A DNA stretch of 64,000 bases from Branchiostoma floridae. Lineage: Eukaryota; Chordata; Leptocardii; Amphioxiformes; Branchiostomatidae. The notes beneath the pieces were generated by a model. The model was not told the DNA's origin, ran no database searches, and saw nothing but the letters and a program-made list of their open reading frames with translations. The translations under genes were made by a program, and so were the position numbers. Location of the stretch: contig NC_049997.1 of the NCBI RefSeq assembly GCF_000003815.2, forward strand, positions 6,080,260 to 6,144,259, given 5' to 3'. Positions 34,600 through 45,544 of this stretch are shown piece by piece. Positions within the stretch are counted from its first letter, which is position 1. Each line of letters begins with the position of its first letter.

Positions 34600-35047
34600 C
34601 CCGAGAGCCCTCTCATGTCATTCCGGTATTCCAACCACTATAACATTGAGAGGTTCTAATCCTGAGGCAGACATGTTGTAGCCTTATAGCCATATCAAAC
34701 TATTTCCTAGTTTCGTGGTGGACGTGTGTATGTAAACAGTTATATCAGGTGCAGGCTAAGGCAGGGGTATTGGTACGAAAGTTCAGGGACAGGTTTGGGC
34801 CATACAGTTTTCTTATCTTTTTCCAGAGGCCTCCCATGTCCTTCTGGCAATTTCCAACCACACTATAACATTGATAGGTTTTAATCCTGCAGCTGATGCA
34901 GACATGCTGTAGCGTTATAGCCATATCAAATTATTTTCTAGTATCGTGGTGGACATGTGTACCTTACAACATGGTTATATCAGGTAAATCAGGTAAAGGC
35001 GCAGGTACAAATGTATTGATACAAGTACAAGTTTAGACCATACAATC
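34600..35047. repeat. Tandem duplication, about 225-bp period
   Basis: 'cactataacattga(g/t)aggtt', 'agacatg(t/c)tgtag', 'tatagccatatcaaa' and 'tcgtggtggac' occur in both copies, at about 34635-34740 and 34858-34960. Confidence 0.8.
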
Positions 35048-35465
35048 CAGAGCTGAACGTTCATCACTGTTAGAACTACACATTTTTACTAACAAAATAT
35101 TTTAAGAATTAATATATACTTGAGTGTTAGTCTACTCAAGTGCTGTACCATTGATGTTGCGATATTTTGGACCCGCAGCTATTTCTTTTTTATTAGTAAT
35201 GTGCTGCTACATCCCCAATTCTCTGATATGTTGGAGTCAAACATGTAAGTGAGCCAGATTACAAATCGAACAGAAGAGGTTTCAGAAAAATACTAGAAGT
35301 GACTTTACTAAGCAATATTGATTTTAAGGTAAAATCATGAACATCAAAATTCCAGCTTCCTGAAACTCAGGGTAGTTTATTAATGCAGCCTGCATAGGAG
35401 GATATCAAAAATTCAATTGGGACAGTAGTAAAACCCTGCAGTGGGATTATGATGGGTTTTATGGG
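35048..35465. other. No feature recognised
   Basis: AT-rich and without repeats or coding signal that I can identify. Confidence 0.45.
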
Positions 35466-35705
35466 TTAAGTTCTAATCACATGGAACAGTGCTTGTGATT
35501 ACATTGAATTTGGTCTGTTGGGAGAAAAGCCATGGTGGGTTCAATATTTACCTCCAGGAAGGATGGAGGTATTGTTCTGGGTGTATGTTTTGTGTTTCTG
35601 GAGTAATTTTTTAAGGTTAAGTTCTAATCACATGGAACAGTGCTTGTGATTATATTGAATTTGGTCTGTGGGGAGAAAAGCCATGGTGGTGGGTTCAATA
35701 TTTAC
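35466..35705. repeat. Tandem duplication, about 154-bp period
   Basis: 'aagttctaatcacatggaac' to 'gggttcaatattta' is present twice (about 35467 and 35620) with few differences. The spacer holds a self-complementary 'acctcc..ggaggt' hairpin. Confidence 0.85.
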
Positions 35706-35830
35706 TGTAAATACAGAAATGTTCGTGATGGTTTTATGTTTGCGGTTTCCGCGGTGACCACTTCACCACAAACTTAAAAACACTGCAAACAGTCTATGGC
35801 ACTACCGCGAAACTCCATTTTCCCCAACGC
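35706..35830. repeat. Dispersed 'ttactgtaaatacagaaatg' element end
   Basis: 'tactgtaaatacagaaatgt' then 'tgcggtttccgcggtgacca' resembles ends of common non-autonomous DNA elements in marine animals, from memory. A single copy in this window, so the family call is tentative. Confidence 0.4.
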
Positions 35831-35848
35831 TGGTTGGAGAAATGGGAA

Positions 35849-36202
35849 CAGGGCTCGAAATCCTTTTTTCTGCATACCTGCACTGGTGCAGGTAACATTG
35901 AAAATTACCTGCTCCAGGCAAATTTTACCTGCACCACCCTGTATTTAAGGAGTAGGGACCCAACTGAAATTGTTCAGGAACTATTGTTATTTTTTCTTCT
36001 ATACATTATAGGTGGTAACAGTCAATGCAGCTAATAACAATAATTATTCAAATATACCTACATCATATGACATTTATGTATAAAACCCGTTACATGGACC
36101 AGTGCAGGTTAGTTGCAGGTAGACGTCAGAAATACAATGTACCTGCACAGCTCCAATTTTACCTGCAGTAACCTTCATATGCAGGTAGTATTTCGAGCCC
36201 TG
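35849..36202. mobile_element. CAGGGCTCG-ended transposon, copy 6
   Basis: Ends are CAGGGCTCGAAAT and ATTTCGAGCCCTG. It is inverted relative to the copies at 9016 and 22117, like 1732-2050. Subterminal acctgca/tgcaggt repeats are present. No clear target duplication. Confidence 0.92.
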
Positions 36203-36329
36203 CTAGGGTTTGCTGGGGAAACGGGAACTAATAAAGACGGGGCAATCCCATGTTTGCATCAGTGCTGACCCTGTGACAGGCCGTGGCAGGCCGGACCCAG
36301 ATGCTCAGTCTCCTGATAAATTAAGGGCA

Positions 36330-37290
36330 CATTGTAACAGGCTGCGCTCAGGGAATACTAGTACTGCCAGTACCCAGATATAAAAGGGCTCCCTTGGAAA
36401 TCAGTTAAAACTAACTGAAGGGACTACCCTTAAGATGAAAGAATAAAAATAAATAGATATACAATAATTCTAGCTGTACATTTTAACAGGCTGCACTCAG
36501 GGAATACTACAAACATGTAGTTCTGCTGTGTCATAGGCAAGAATGTACCCGTCTAAAATGTACCCAGATATACAATGTTGCGTATTCTAGCAGCTGCTGT
36601 ACATTGTTACATGCTGCGCTCAGGGAATACTAGTACTGCCTAAATATACCAGACGAGTCTAAAATGTACCCAGATATACAATCTGTATCTATACAGTCGG
36701 TATTGCGTAATACACCAGCTCTGCAGGGATGTGGCGCAGCAGCAGCTGGTTACATTACCCAGTACACACACCTACCTTTTGCACATCTACATTGTGTATG
36801 TTCAAAATTTTCTTTAAACTATTCAACAAAGATGCTTGGTGATAACAAATTCCACTGTACAATAAGGATAACAATGTTATGTTATCTAGCTGTACATTGT
36901 AACATTGTGCACTTAGGGAATACTAGCTCTGCCTAATGTCACAGGCCAGAATGTACAGGTTCCCTGTCTAAAATGTGCCCAAAGTACTGCTTTGTCACAG
37001 GCCAGAATATAACTCTGTGCAAAATATACCCTGATATACAATGTTGTCTATCCTAGCAGCTGCTGTACATTGTTACATGCTGTGCTCAGGGAATACTAAG
37101 CTCTGCCGTGTCACAGGCAGAAATATATCTGTCTAAAATGTACCCAGTGATATACAATGCTGTGTATTCTAGCAGCTGTTGTACATTGTTACATGCTGCG
37201 CTCAGGTAATTAAGTACTGCTGTGTCACAGGCTAGAGTATACCCCAGTCTAAAATTTACCCAGATATACAAATTATGTCATGTATTCTAG
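36330..37290. repeat. Tandem array, about 115-175-bp monomers
   Basis: 'catgctgcgctcagggaata' or variants occur near 36341, 36490, 36613, 36907, 37080 and 37195. They alternate with 'taaaatgtacccagatatac' and 'gctgtacattgttac'. Relics continue to about 37530. An early insert at about 36386-36455 ('gggctcccttggaaatcag..') is a LINE-like tail that also occurs at 63236. Confidence 0.85.
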
Positions 37291-37721
37291 CTAGGGCAAT
37301 ATTTTGGCATGTTAGTACATCTGTTACACTGCACATTGTAGTGTGGCTTAACATAGATAGTACTATAAGTGTGTAAGAGACCAGGAAATACCCCTAAGCT
37401 ATCATATCGACAGGGACATTTTAGATGGGGAGGTATTTTGGCTTGCTGCAATGTACAGTTATGTAACAGGCTAGAAGATACCCCTAGCTGAAATGTCCCC
37501 CGGCATATTCTATCTGAGAGACTCAGTGTATCTTAACTGGTTCATACTATTGCACTGCAAGGCACATGGCAAAACTTTGAAATATCGAAGGCCTGAATAT
37601 CTCGCTGTCTAAAATGTACATAGCTGCTGAGAGAACATTTTGTCATATTACATAATATATTATAAAATATTGATTTATAACAATGCCTTATTTTTCTTGC
37701 AGTAGTTATATTTCTAATATA

Positions 37722-37925
37722 CAGTCAAACCTGTCAATAGCGGCCACACAAGGGACTGGAGAAATGTGACCACTATAAAGAAAATGTTGATCAATTGACC
37801 ACGAGCAATAAGTTACACATGCATGATTTCAGTACCCAATAATCTTTCTAACTATTGGCAAGTAAAATTTTTTCTCAAAATTCAACTGACCCTGCCAAAG
37901 TCAAATGATTGATGATTTTTGACTG
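37722..37925. mobile_element. TA-flanked CAGTCAAACCTG (Tigger-like) short transposon
   Basis: The left end is CAGTCAAACCTGTC with 'agcggccac'. The right end is an imperfect inverted 'tttttgactg'. TA lies on both sides. It sits between two diverged copies of a local duplication ('tatttctaa' preceded by 'cagtag', near 37700 and 37970). The left end matches 56971. Confidence 0.7.
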
Positions 37926-38016
37926 TATTGTGAAATATTGATTTGTGACAATGCACCATTTTCCTCCCAGTAGGTATATTTCTAACAGGCACAATTTTCT
38001 TTCTCCTCTTCTGCAG

Positions 38017-38091
38017 AACACAATGACAAGACTGAGGCATAATCTTCTATTGTGATGTTGGAAACACCAAGTGTGGTACATTGTCAACAAG
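38017..38091 (+). other. Candidate non-coding exon
   Basis: A pyrimidine tract 'ttttctttctcctcttctgcag' lies immediately upstream, a strong acceptor. The segment ends with 'aacaag|gtatgt', a strong donor. The 75 bases have stop codons in all three frames, so it could only be a UTR or non-coding RNA exon, or a chance pair of signals. There are no neighbouring exons to support it. Confidence 0.3.
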
Positions 38092-38988
38092 GTATGTCCT
38101 ATCCTTATATGCCATTACTACATTAACATGCACTAGGTGTGACTGATATGAACATTCAAAAGTATTTGAAACATCTGAGTAGTTAGGAATAGATATAAAA
38201 TGCAATACGTTATCAACAGACACTATCCAAAACAACTGAGTCTAAAGCAGGGAGACTTTTATTCATTTCAAAGCTTACATAGATAAGATTGACCAAATGA
38301 AATGATACACAAGTATGCTATAAGAAAAGGTTGTCTAGGTAAGAATATCTACATGTAGGTAACAATTATATGTCTCACACAAGGACATGTACAGTAGAAT
38401 TCTGACAGGTGTTTGCACAACTTTTTAAACCAGAGACAGAATTTAGGCAAAGTGTAATATTATTATATGATACGAAAGATGTTTCCCTTACAAAGTTGGT
38501 ATCCTTAAAAGTTTATTTTTCTTGAAGTAGATTGTCGTTACGATTTATAGTCATGCCCTGTTTTCATGTGCTTTCTTGCAAACAGGTCATGTATGGAAAG
38601 AAGCTGAAAGTTGTATGCTACTGTAATATTAAAACAATTATGATTTTTGATAGAAGATAAAGCTTATGTTTACCAAAAATATTCCATATCTTTGAATGAT
38701 CACATATTCCCCAAGCACTCTGATAAGCTTAATGATTTGAAAGAGGCTGTCATAGTTACCATCTTACAGTACATGGAAAAGCTTTTAACATTAAATCAAC
38801 ATATCCCTTGCCCAGCTTTAAAGAGCTGCTGTATGATGTTCACTGATATTTCTAAGTTAAATGTCATAGGAAGAGTTTCCTTATTTTCTGGGTAGTTTAC
38901 TCCAGTTTGCTGTTTGATGAAAGTAGTTGAATTTCAGAAGAGACACAATTGGTTTGTTGATGAAGATTAGACATTCAGTTAATTAGAG
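38092..38988. other. No feature recognised
   Basis: AT-rich. The open frame at 38647-38895 plus has no recognisable domain. Confidence 0.45.
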
Positions 38989-40215
38989 GGTCTCACTAGA
39001 TACCGAAAACAACCGAAAACAACCGAAAACAACCGAAAACAACCGAAAACAACCGAAAACAACTTTCACTAAATACCGAAAACAACCGAAAACAACTTTC
39101 ACTAATTACCGAAAACAACCGAAAACAACTTTCACTAATTACCGAAAACAACCGAAAACAACCGAAAACAACTTTTAACTACCGAAAACAACCGAAAACA
39201 ACTTTTAACTACCGAAAACAACTCGACACAACCATAAACAACAGACAATCATTTCAATGGGTTATTATTTAATAATTTTGATTTTATTTTGGACAGAAGT
39301 TAGGCTAGGACGACCAATGTTATTAATACAATATTAGTAATAATAGAGTCAACGATCTCCTTTGCCTTTTGGAATATATTAATGTTCGAATTCAGATTCA
39401 CGGATCCTGTAAGTATCCTGTATGTTATAAACGGGGACTGCTTGGTTAACTCGCAAACTCATCAATGGATATCTATACTACTTGGCATCTATTGTGTAAC
39501 TCCAAGCAGGGGTTACGGTGGGGCGGGGTGTAGTAGTGTCCCCAACATGAAATCGCAGTCACTACTATCCCCCGACAAAACTGCTTCGAAAATGGGTTTG
39601 CTTATCAATTATTGTTGAATCTGCCTGCTGCGCATTTACCTCATGTGTACTACATTTTCTTCTAGCAACCAAAACAATCTAGTACATTTCTTGCTCAATT
39701 TTAACGCATTCCGCTATCACAACAAATCGCTTTAAATGGACAAACCGCAAACGTGTATTACCACAGAGGCCCCTTATTCTGGATTAAACTAAATGATCAA
39801 AATAAAACAGTGTGTGATAGAAAGGTGTTTCCACAGTCTACTTCCCCTTTGCTGCAAAAATCCTCCAGAATCACCCCATTCTCTTCCTCGGCCAAGGAGA
39901 AACTAATGCAAGGGATAGTAACGAGTAGATGAAAATAAAATAGCAATAAGTAGTTGTTTAAGAGTCATTTTCCGGCTGTTTTGGAGTTCTGATCGGTTGT
40001 TCATGCGTGTTTTAGGAGGTTTCGAGTTGTTTTCGGTGTTTATTGATTTGCTTTCGGTATTTATTGAGGTGTTTTCGGTATTTATGGAGTTGTTTTCGGT
40101 AGATATCAAATTGTTTTCATTGTTTTCCGCATTTTACGGGTTGTTTTCGGTACATGTCAAGTTGTTTTCGGTTGTTTTCGGTTGTTTTCGGTTGTTTTCG
40201 GTATTTAGTGAGACC
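38989..40215. mobile_element. 1.2-kb inverted-repeat element with 10-bp subterminal repeat arrays
   Basis: Ends are GGTCTCACTAGATACCG and its inverse CGGTATTTAGTGAGACC. 'gag' lies on both sides (38986-38988 and 40216-40218). From the left end run about 18 copies of 'aaccgaaaac', punctuated by 'tttcactaa(a/t)ta', to about 39240. From the right end run the complementary 'gttttcggtt' copies, back to about 40020. The middle (39240-40020) has no transposase frame. The class is uncertain: a 3-bp duplication would fit PIF/Harbinger or CACTA types. Confidence 0.8.
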
Positions 40216-40381
40216 GAGTAATAGATACTCATTCTACAAAATTTTTTCATATAAAGGCAAGTGGACAATGTTATGTTTTGTAAGCATTCAGAAAGACAGC
40301 AGATACATGTAAGTATTAGTAAAAACAGTGGATTCTGTCAGAAATGTTTGACAGCTTTCAAAGCTTTTAAAGTTCATAACT

Positions 40382-40573
40382 GTACACAAAAACAAAGCGC
40401 TTACCAACAAGCTTTCGATCAGATCCTTATCAAGTTGTAATGACCCTAAGTCTACATGTATGTTACACATTCAGACAGTGTGACGTCAGCAAAGAGTCAA
40501 AGGTGCTTGGAAGTCGGTATCGGCCCCCGTCTCGGTTGAGGGAAGGTTGATGGGTTCTGACGTAGACGTATCA
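40382..40573. repeat. Dispersed repeat, pair member with 61499-61688
   Basis: 'gcttaccaacaagctttcga', 'atccttatcaagtt', 'tgtgacgtcagcaaag' and 'cccccgtctcggttgaggga' all recur in order at 61499-61688. Probably part of a retroelement or other dispersed family. Identity unknown. Confidence 0.8.
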
Positions 40574-41026
40574 AGTTACTTGTCAATGTGTAACTTGATA
40601 AGTTTCTTATCATCATTCATTGACTCTAACCTTCAATGCCGTACCCATGGAGTCTTTTTTCAAGTTCAATGACTCTGGGAAAGACTCCCTGTGTTTCTCC
40701 TTTCTTTATCCCCCTTTCAAAGTGATTAGAAGTTTGAGGATCCCTCCTTACATTTTTCAGGGGTGTTATTAACTTCAAACAAGCGCTGCTTGATGATAGA
40801 GCAGGTCCCGACTTTTACTGTTGTGGCATACACAAAAAGGCTTTCAGGTTTTGTGGATAGCTTATCCCTCGGTAGAATCACAAAGTGTAGGGTATTTAGA
40901 GACTGTACTCTAGTACATTTTATAACTGTTTAATACACATGACCACACTCTAGGGATGATTACTTGGCGGTTGGCCTTACTGGGGTGCGTACTCACTTTG
41001 ACTTGGTTTTAAAAGCAGTATCTCCC
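40574..41026. other. No feature recognised
   Basis: No repeat or coding signal that I can support, apart from a small inverted 'tcaagtta..taacttga' near 40571-40600. Confidence 0.45.
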
Positions 41027-41029
41027 TTG

Positions 41030-41502
41030 GGCCATACCACTTTAATTTCTTGGTCCTTGGATTTTTAAAAGTGAAAATATAGCAAGAGGACATCATAAAG
41101 CTAGAGGGTAGGGGGGGAAACTTGCATATGACTGTATTCACCCCATAAAACTGAGTGTACAAAGGCAAAAACCTGGTCCTCTGGCTTCATTATCATTATG
41201 ATTAATGTTTTCCAGTTAAGGGTTTTTTGTGCCCAACATATGTTCGGAAGCATATGTTGGTACTGTTTTCACTCTGCTACATTTTTGTTACTTTCCTTCC
41301 AAATAACCCCTTAACGTTATACATTATTATAAAGCTTAACGTCTCTACTTTTCAAAAATATAGCATAGTGAAAACAGCACTCTTACTTTCCAAAGGGTCT
41401 AAAACGCCCAGAATTGGGAAAAAGTCCAAATTTGTCAGCACCACAAGGGTTAAGAAAAAAAAAAAAAAAGATTCAAGAACCAACAATTAGATTGGTGTGG
41501 CC
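41030..41502. mobile_element. GGCCATACC family transposon, copy 3, enlarged
   Basis: Left GGCCATACCACTTTAATTTC and right CAATTAGATTGGTGTGGCC are inverted ends. ttg flanks both (41027-41029 and 41503-41505). The left 200 bp match 44008-44240 inverted ('atagcaagaggacatcataa'). An extra segment of about 230 bp (about 41230-41450) enlarges this copy. Confidence 0.82.
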
Positions 41503-41504
41503 TT

Positions 41505-41959
41505 GATAGATTCAGGAGTTTGGGGAGTATTCAGAGCCTTGAAGAGACCATGCCCGGTTACTGCCCTGTAAAGCTTCCTCCCTGTTCCATACCCATGAGC
41601 ATGCCTCTAGCATAAGTACCCGGTATGAGGTGCATTGCAGAGATTTGGGGTTAGGGGCCTCACTTATATTGAAATCTAATGCTGAAGGTTTGATTAGATT
41701 TCGGTTGATACTTGCTCTCCTGGACTGACTTAACGAACATGTGAGCAGATTGCTGATGAAGGATTTTGGTACACAAGCTTCAAGTTTAAATGGTTTGACT
41801 TACAAGCTAGAGATAATATTTTCATACTAATGAGATAATAATCTTTGAAAGGCGATAAATTTGAGTAGGTTACAGATATGAATGGTTGATTATAGAGCTT
41901 TTGAGCAGCAAAGGATTCTCATCCCTGTTGTTGCTGAACCACTGCTTTCATTGATATCA
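41505..41959. other. No feature recognised
   Basis: Single-copy AT-rich sequence in this window. Confidence 0.4.
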
Positions 41960-43150
41960 AGAAATGTTAAACTCACATTACACTGCCCCATGCACACAAG
42001 CATGTAACTTTTTGGTCACCATAAGTTTGCAGGGATTTTTGATTGGAAACAAATATCTTCAAAAGCAAGGCTTCCAGCGTAGGAAACAAATTACAACAAA
42101 CTAAACAATACGAAGGCCAGGGATACTTATAATTGTAAAGAAAACCCCATGCAAGTATTATGCACCCCATGCAAGCATGCAAATTCAACCCAAGCTATCA
42201 GTCACTATAACTATGAAGGCACTCCCACATAGAAGAACAAATATCAATAACAAAGTATTCGGCACCATGGCCAGGAACAATTATAATTGTAAAGAAATAG
42301 CCCATACAAGTAATCTGCAACCCATGCAAGCATGCACATTTAAGTCAAGTTTTCAGCCAATATTACTGTGTAAGGATTCTGGCATTGGAAACAAAGTACA
42401 GCAAACTAATAAGCACCAAGGACAGGAACAACTTATAGTTTTGAAGGACACCAGTAATGTACCCCATGCACATTTAACTCCAGTTTTCAGTCATTATAAC
42501 AGTGCAGGGATTCTGGCATTGGAAACAAAGTACAGCAAGCTAATAAGCACCAAAGACAGGACTAAATAATAGCTGTGAAGGAAGTGCTCAGCGCCATTAA
42601 TATGTACCCCATGCAAGCATGCACATTTAACTCAAGTTTTCAGTCATTATTTCTGAGTAGGGATTTCAACCTGTAGAAAATAAATTACAACAAACTGAAC
42701 AGTACCAAGGCCAGGGATACTTATAATTGTGAAGAAAATCCCATACAAGTATTGTGCACCCCATGCAAGCTTGCAAATTTAACCCAATCTATCAGTCACT
42801 ATAACTATGCAGGCACTCCAAAAGAAAAGAACAAATATCAACAATGAGAAAGTATTCAGCACCAAGGCCAGGAACACTTATGGCTAAGAAGAAAAAGTCT
42901 ATACAAGTAATCTGCACCCCATGCAAGCATGTACATTTTTCAACTGGAGTTTNNNNNNNNNNNNNNNNNNNNNNNNNNNNNNNNNNNNNNNNNNNNNNNN
43001 NNNNNNNNNNNNNNNNNNNNNNNNNNNNNNNNNNNNNNNNNNNNNNNNNNNNTAGTTGTGAAGGAAGTGCTCAGCACTAGTAATATGTACCCCATGCAGA
43101 CACACATGCAGCCTACACAATCAGTCACTATCAGTATTCAGGATATCCTG
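41960..43150. repeat. Tandem array, about 150-bp monomers with tetrameric higher-order repeat
   Basis: 'accaaggccagg(g/a)a' starts near 42115, 42268, 42419, 42553, 42709 and 42865. 'ccccatgcaagcatgca' recurs in each. A long stretch beginning 'ggatacttataattgt' at 42121 recurs nearly unchanged at 42715 (594 bases, four monomers). The next monomer likewise matches its counterpart. An assembly gap interrupts the array. Confidence 0.9.
42953..43052. other. Assembly gap, 100 N
   Basis: Exactly 100 N, a conventional placeholder. It lies inside the tandem array, so the true number of monomers here is unknown. Open frames spanning it are meaningless. Confidence 0.98.
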
Positions 43151-43294
43151 CTGATCTATTGATTTACAAGCTGCTTTTAATTACTTTCTAATCAAGATTC
43201 ATGACTTGTTAATACTGCCAAATCCCCTAAATCTCCGCAGGAGGGGGGCAGGTCTATATCGTTGTTAGTAAATCACTGTTCCTGTCAAATTATG

Positions 43295-43790
43295 CAAAAA
43301 GGTGGCAATGCAGTCTAAAGGACTTACAGTCTAAAGGTTCAGGGTTCGAATCCCACAGTCTCCCATGTTGTACCCTTTGAAAGTACTTGACACCCATGTT
43401 TTCCTGTCATATTATGCAAAAAAGTGGTAATGCGGTATTGTGGTTAGTGTTGCTGACTTACAATCTAGAGGTTTAAGGTTCAAATCCCACAGAGGTCTAT
43501 ATCATTGTTAGTTAATCCATGTTCGTGTCAAGTTATGCAAAAAGATAACAAAGTGGTCTTGTGGATAGTGTTGCTGACTTACAATCTAGAGGTTCGGGGT
43601 TCGAATCCCACAGAGGCTCCCATGTTGTACCCTTTACAAAGTACTTGACACCTGTGTGTGCCTGTCGAATAATGTGGCAATGTGGTCTAGTGGCTAGTGT
43701 TGCTGACTTACAATCTAGAGGTTCACGGTTTGAATCCCATATTTTACCCTTTGGAAAGTACTTGACACCTACATTGTATGTTTTCTCACT
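43295..43790 (+). repeat. Tandem array of four tRNA-like monomers, about 125-bp period
   Basis: Monomers near 43301, 43422, 43549 and 43674 each have an A-box-like 'tggtctagtggctagtg' and a B-box-like 'ggttcgggttcgaatccc' (best in the third). Then comes 'ccctttg.aaagtacttgaca'. They resemble SINE heads repeated head to tail. No complete tRNA cloverleaf was verified. Frames on both strands (43533-43886 minus, 43561-43812 plus) result from the repeats. Confidence 0.75.
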
Positions 43791-44007
43791 CAGTTCAGTT
43801 GCAGGCAAGTGATTATTTTGGGATACTGATCTTTTATGAGAAAAGCCGCACTGTAGGCAGTAAGAAAGATAAATTTCTTCAATCACATTGTCAATGTCAC
43901 CTTATCTATGGTATAGTATTATGTATTATACAAGCGCTTATTTATTGTCCTTGACAATGGTACCATGTTTGTCATGATCCTATATTTAAAAAGTTGAGGA
44001 AAGTCTA

Positions 44008-44240
44008 GGCCACACCAATTTGATATGTCGGATTGATATTTTTTGTTTTCAAATCAAAAATTGGAAAAACATTATGATAACGAAGCCTTAGGACCAGGTT
44101 TTTTGCCTTGGTGCACTCAGTTTTATGGAGTTAATACAGTCATTTTCAAGTTTTCTTCCCTATCCTATAGTTTTATGACATTCTCTTGCTATATTTTTAC
44201 TTTTAAAACTCCAAGAACCAAGAATTAAATTGGTATGGCC
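44008..44240. mobile_element. GGCCACACC family transposon, copy 4
   Basis: Inverted ends GGCCACACCAATTTGATA and AATTAAATTGGTATGGCC. The interior contains 'gcactcagttttatggagtt' and 'ctcttgctatatttttactt', shared with 17875 and (inverted) 41030. Confidence 0.82.
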
Positions 44241-44399
44241 CAAGAAATCTGCCCCTCTTTGACATTGAGGGCACGGAACTTGACTTTGTCAGGCAATGAC
44301 CTTGCAGTGGAGTACTTACGAGGTGTAAGTGGTGCTCGGGAGTCGACTAAAAGCCCACAAGGTCACAAAATACCAGTCCCTACTTATTTTTATATTTAA

Positions 44400-44590
44400 A
44401 GTTTTGTGGATGTGGCTCAACGCCTAGAGCGTTGGAATCAGAGGTCCTGAGTTCGACGCTCGCCATGTCCCTGCTCGCCATGTCTCACAGCTAATCTGTT
44501 TAAAGGTGTTAAAAACACCAGGCTACGGATTTGGTGCTGCCAGTGTGTCAACATCTGCACACTTGCCACTAAGACCTGTGAATTTTTTTT
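44400..44590 (+). mobile_element. tRNA-like SINE, family 3
   Basis: A-box-like 'tggctcaacgcctagagcg' and B-box-like 'ctgagttcgacgc', then a body ending in a T run at about 44583-44591. A single copy in the window. Upstream 44270-44390 shows weak similarity to 45080-45210 ('agtcgactaaaagcc..caaggtcaca'). Confidence 0.6.
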
Positions 44591-44712
44591 AAAGTTTCAT
44601 AGCCTGTTATTCATACCAATATCAGGGATCGAAGTCCTTCAATTATATTTCTTTCTGTTGTCTATATTTAGTCACATGCTTGGAGAGTAAAAAATTGCCT
44701 CTTCTTTGGTTA

Positions 44713-44977
44713 AGGTGCAATGACCGAGTAGGTAGAGTGTTTGTCTTGCATTTGGTAGGTCTGCTGTTTGATCCCCGGCCAAGTCATACCAAAGACTTTA
44801 AAATCATGGTATTTCGAGAAAGAGTATGGAAGTATGGAAGTTGAGCACACCACTATTAGTGGACTAGCCCCCTGCTGTAGTGATTGCTCAAAGTTGTGTG
44901 GCCCAGGGCTACTGAAACGGAGATGGGCGCCACCCTATGAGGTATCAGGAATGGGAAGGACTAATCTTTGACTTTTT
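44713..44977 (+). mobile_element. tRNA-derived SINE, family 2, copy 4
   Basis: 'aggtgcaatgaccgagtagg' with a degenerate B box ('tgtttgatccccgg') and the family body 'gtggactagccccctgctgt'. It ends 'ctttgactttt'. It is more diverged than the copies at 24343 and 28924. Confidence 0.87.
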
Positions 44978-44979
44978 AT

Positions 44980-45366
44980 TTCATCTAATTTCATTTACTT
45001 TTTTCATTGCTTATTTTACTCGGTTAAGGCAGAGACATATTTGTACCGCTTACACATGAAGTAGGAGCCATACACAATGTCATGTTGATTGAATACCACA
45101 GGGAGAGAACATAGCTCTGTACAGCAATTGCCTTGCATGGTGTACTCAGGAAAAAGAATTGTTCAGATGTCAACTAAAAGCTTGCAAGGTCACAGAATCC
45201 CAAGTTGATGTACCCTTAGGATCTTTGGACCCAGTTGTGCAGACCACTACTAGACTGTTATGGTTCTCAGTCCTTTTGAATTCAGAATGTTTCTGTCTTC
45301 CACTAAAATGCTACGTGAGTCCCGAATCAGCAATTTGGGGTTATTCTTTCAAACAGGCTCTGGAGT
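44980..45366. other. No feature recognised
   Basis: Mostly single-copy. It contains the weak counterpart of 44270-44390 at about 45080-45210. The open frame at 45159-45368 is not supported. Confidence 0.4.
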
Positions 45367-45474
45367 AGCCTGGTATCCAGCCGTAATATAGCTCCCGAGT
45401 CTCTTCTCTCCTCTTTGTAATTGCAAAGAGGAGAGAAGAGACTCGGGAGCTATATTACGGCTGGATACCAGGCT
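45367..45474. mobile_element. Perfect 51-bp foldback element
   Basis: agcctggtatccagccgtaa begins at 45367. The arm 45367-45417 is the exact reverse complement of 45424-45474, with a 6-base loop. TA overlaps each outer edge (gagTAgcctgg and caggcTAgctc), compatible with TA-targeted insertion. No divergence between arms means recent origin or ongoing conversion. It would form a very stable hairpin. Confidence 0.95.
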
Positions 45475-45544
45475 AGCTCAGACTGGAGAAGATGATCATG
45501 GTACTACTGAGTAGATATTGGCATACGTGTTCTAGGAAAGCTGA

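Noticed and set aside
34241-34681. 146-codon open frame as a transposase or host gene
   Set aside because: It crosses the right inverted end of the surrounding element and contains the 30-base palindrome. No catalytic motif is visible.
39001-39240. CRISPR-like array of short direct repeats
   Set aside because: The repeats are contiguous 10-mers without unique spacers, mirrored at the other end of an inverted-repeat element, in eukaryotic DNA.
39000-40210. CACTA superfamily assignment from the CACTA/TAGTG words near the ends of 38989-40215
   Set aside because: The inverted ends extend five bases beyond CACTA, and no 3-bp repeat lies next to CACTA itself. 'gag' outside GGTCT fits better, so the class is left open.
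40400-40440. Hammerhead ribozyme core in the 40382/61499 repeat (minus strand, ctgat..cgaaag)
   Set aside because: The conserved core order (CUGANGA, stem, GAAA, stem, UH) could not be matched. Only part of it resembles the motif.
42844-43162. Open frames spanning the N run
   Set aside because: They include 100 unknown bases and lie in a tandem array, so they carry no evidence.
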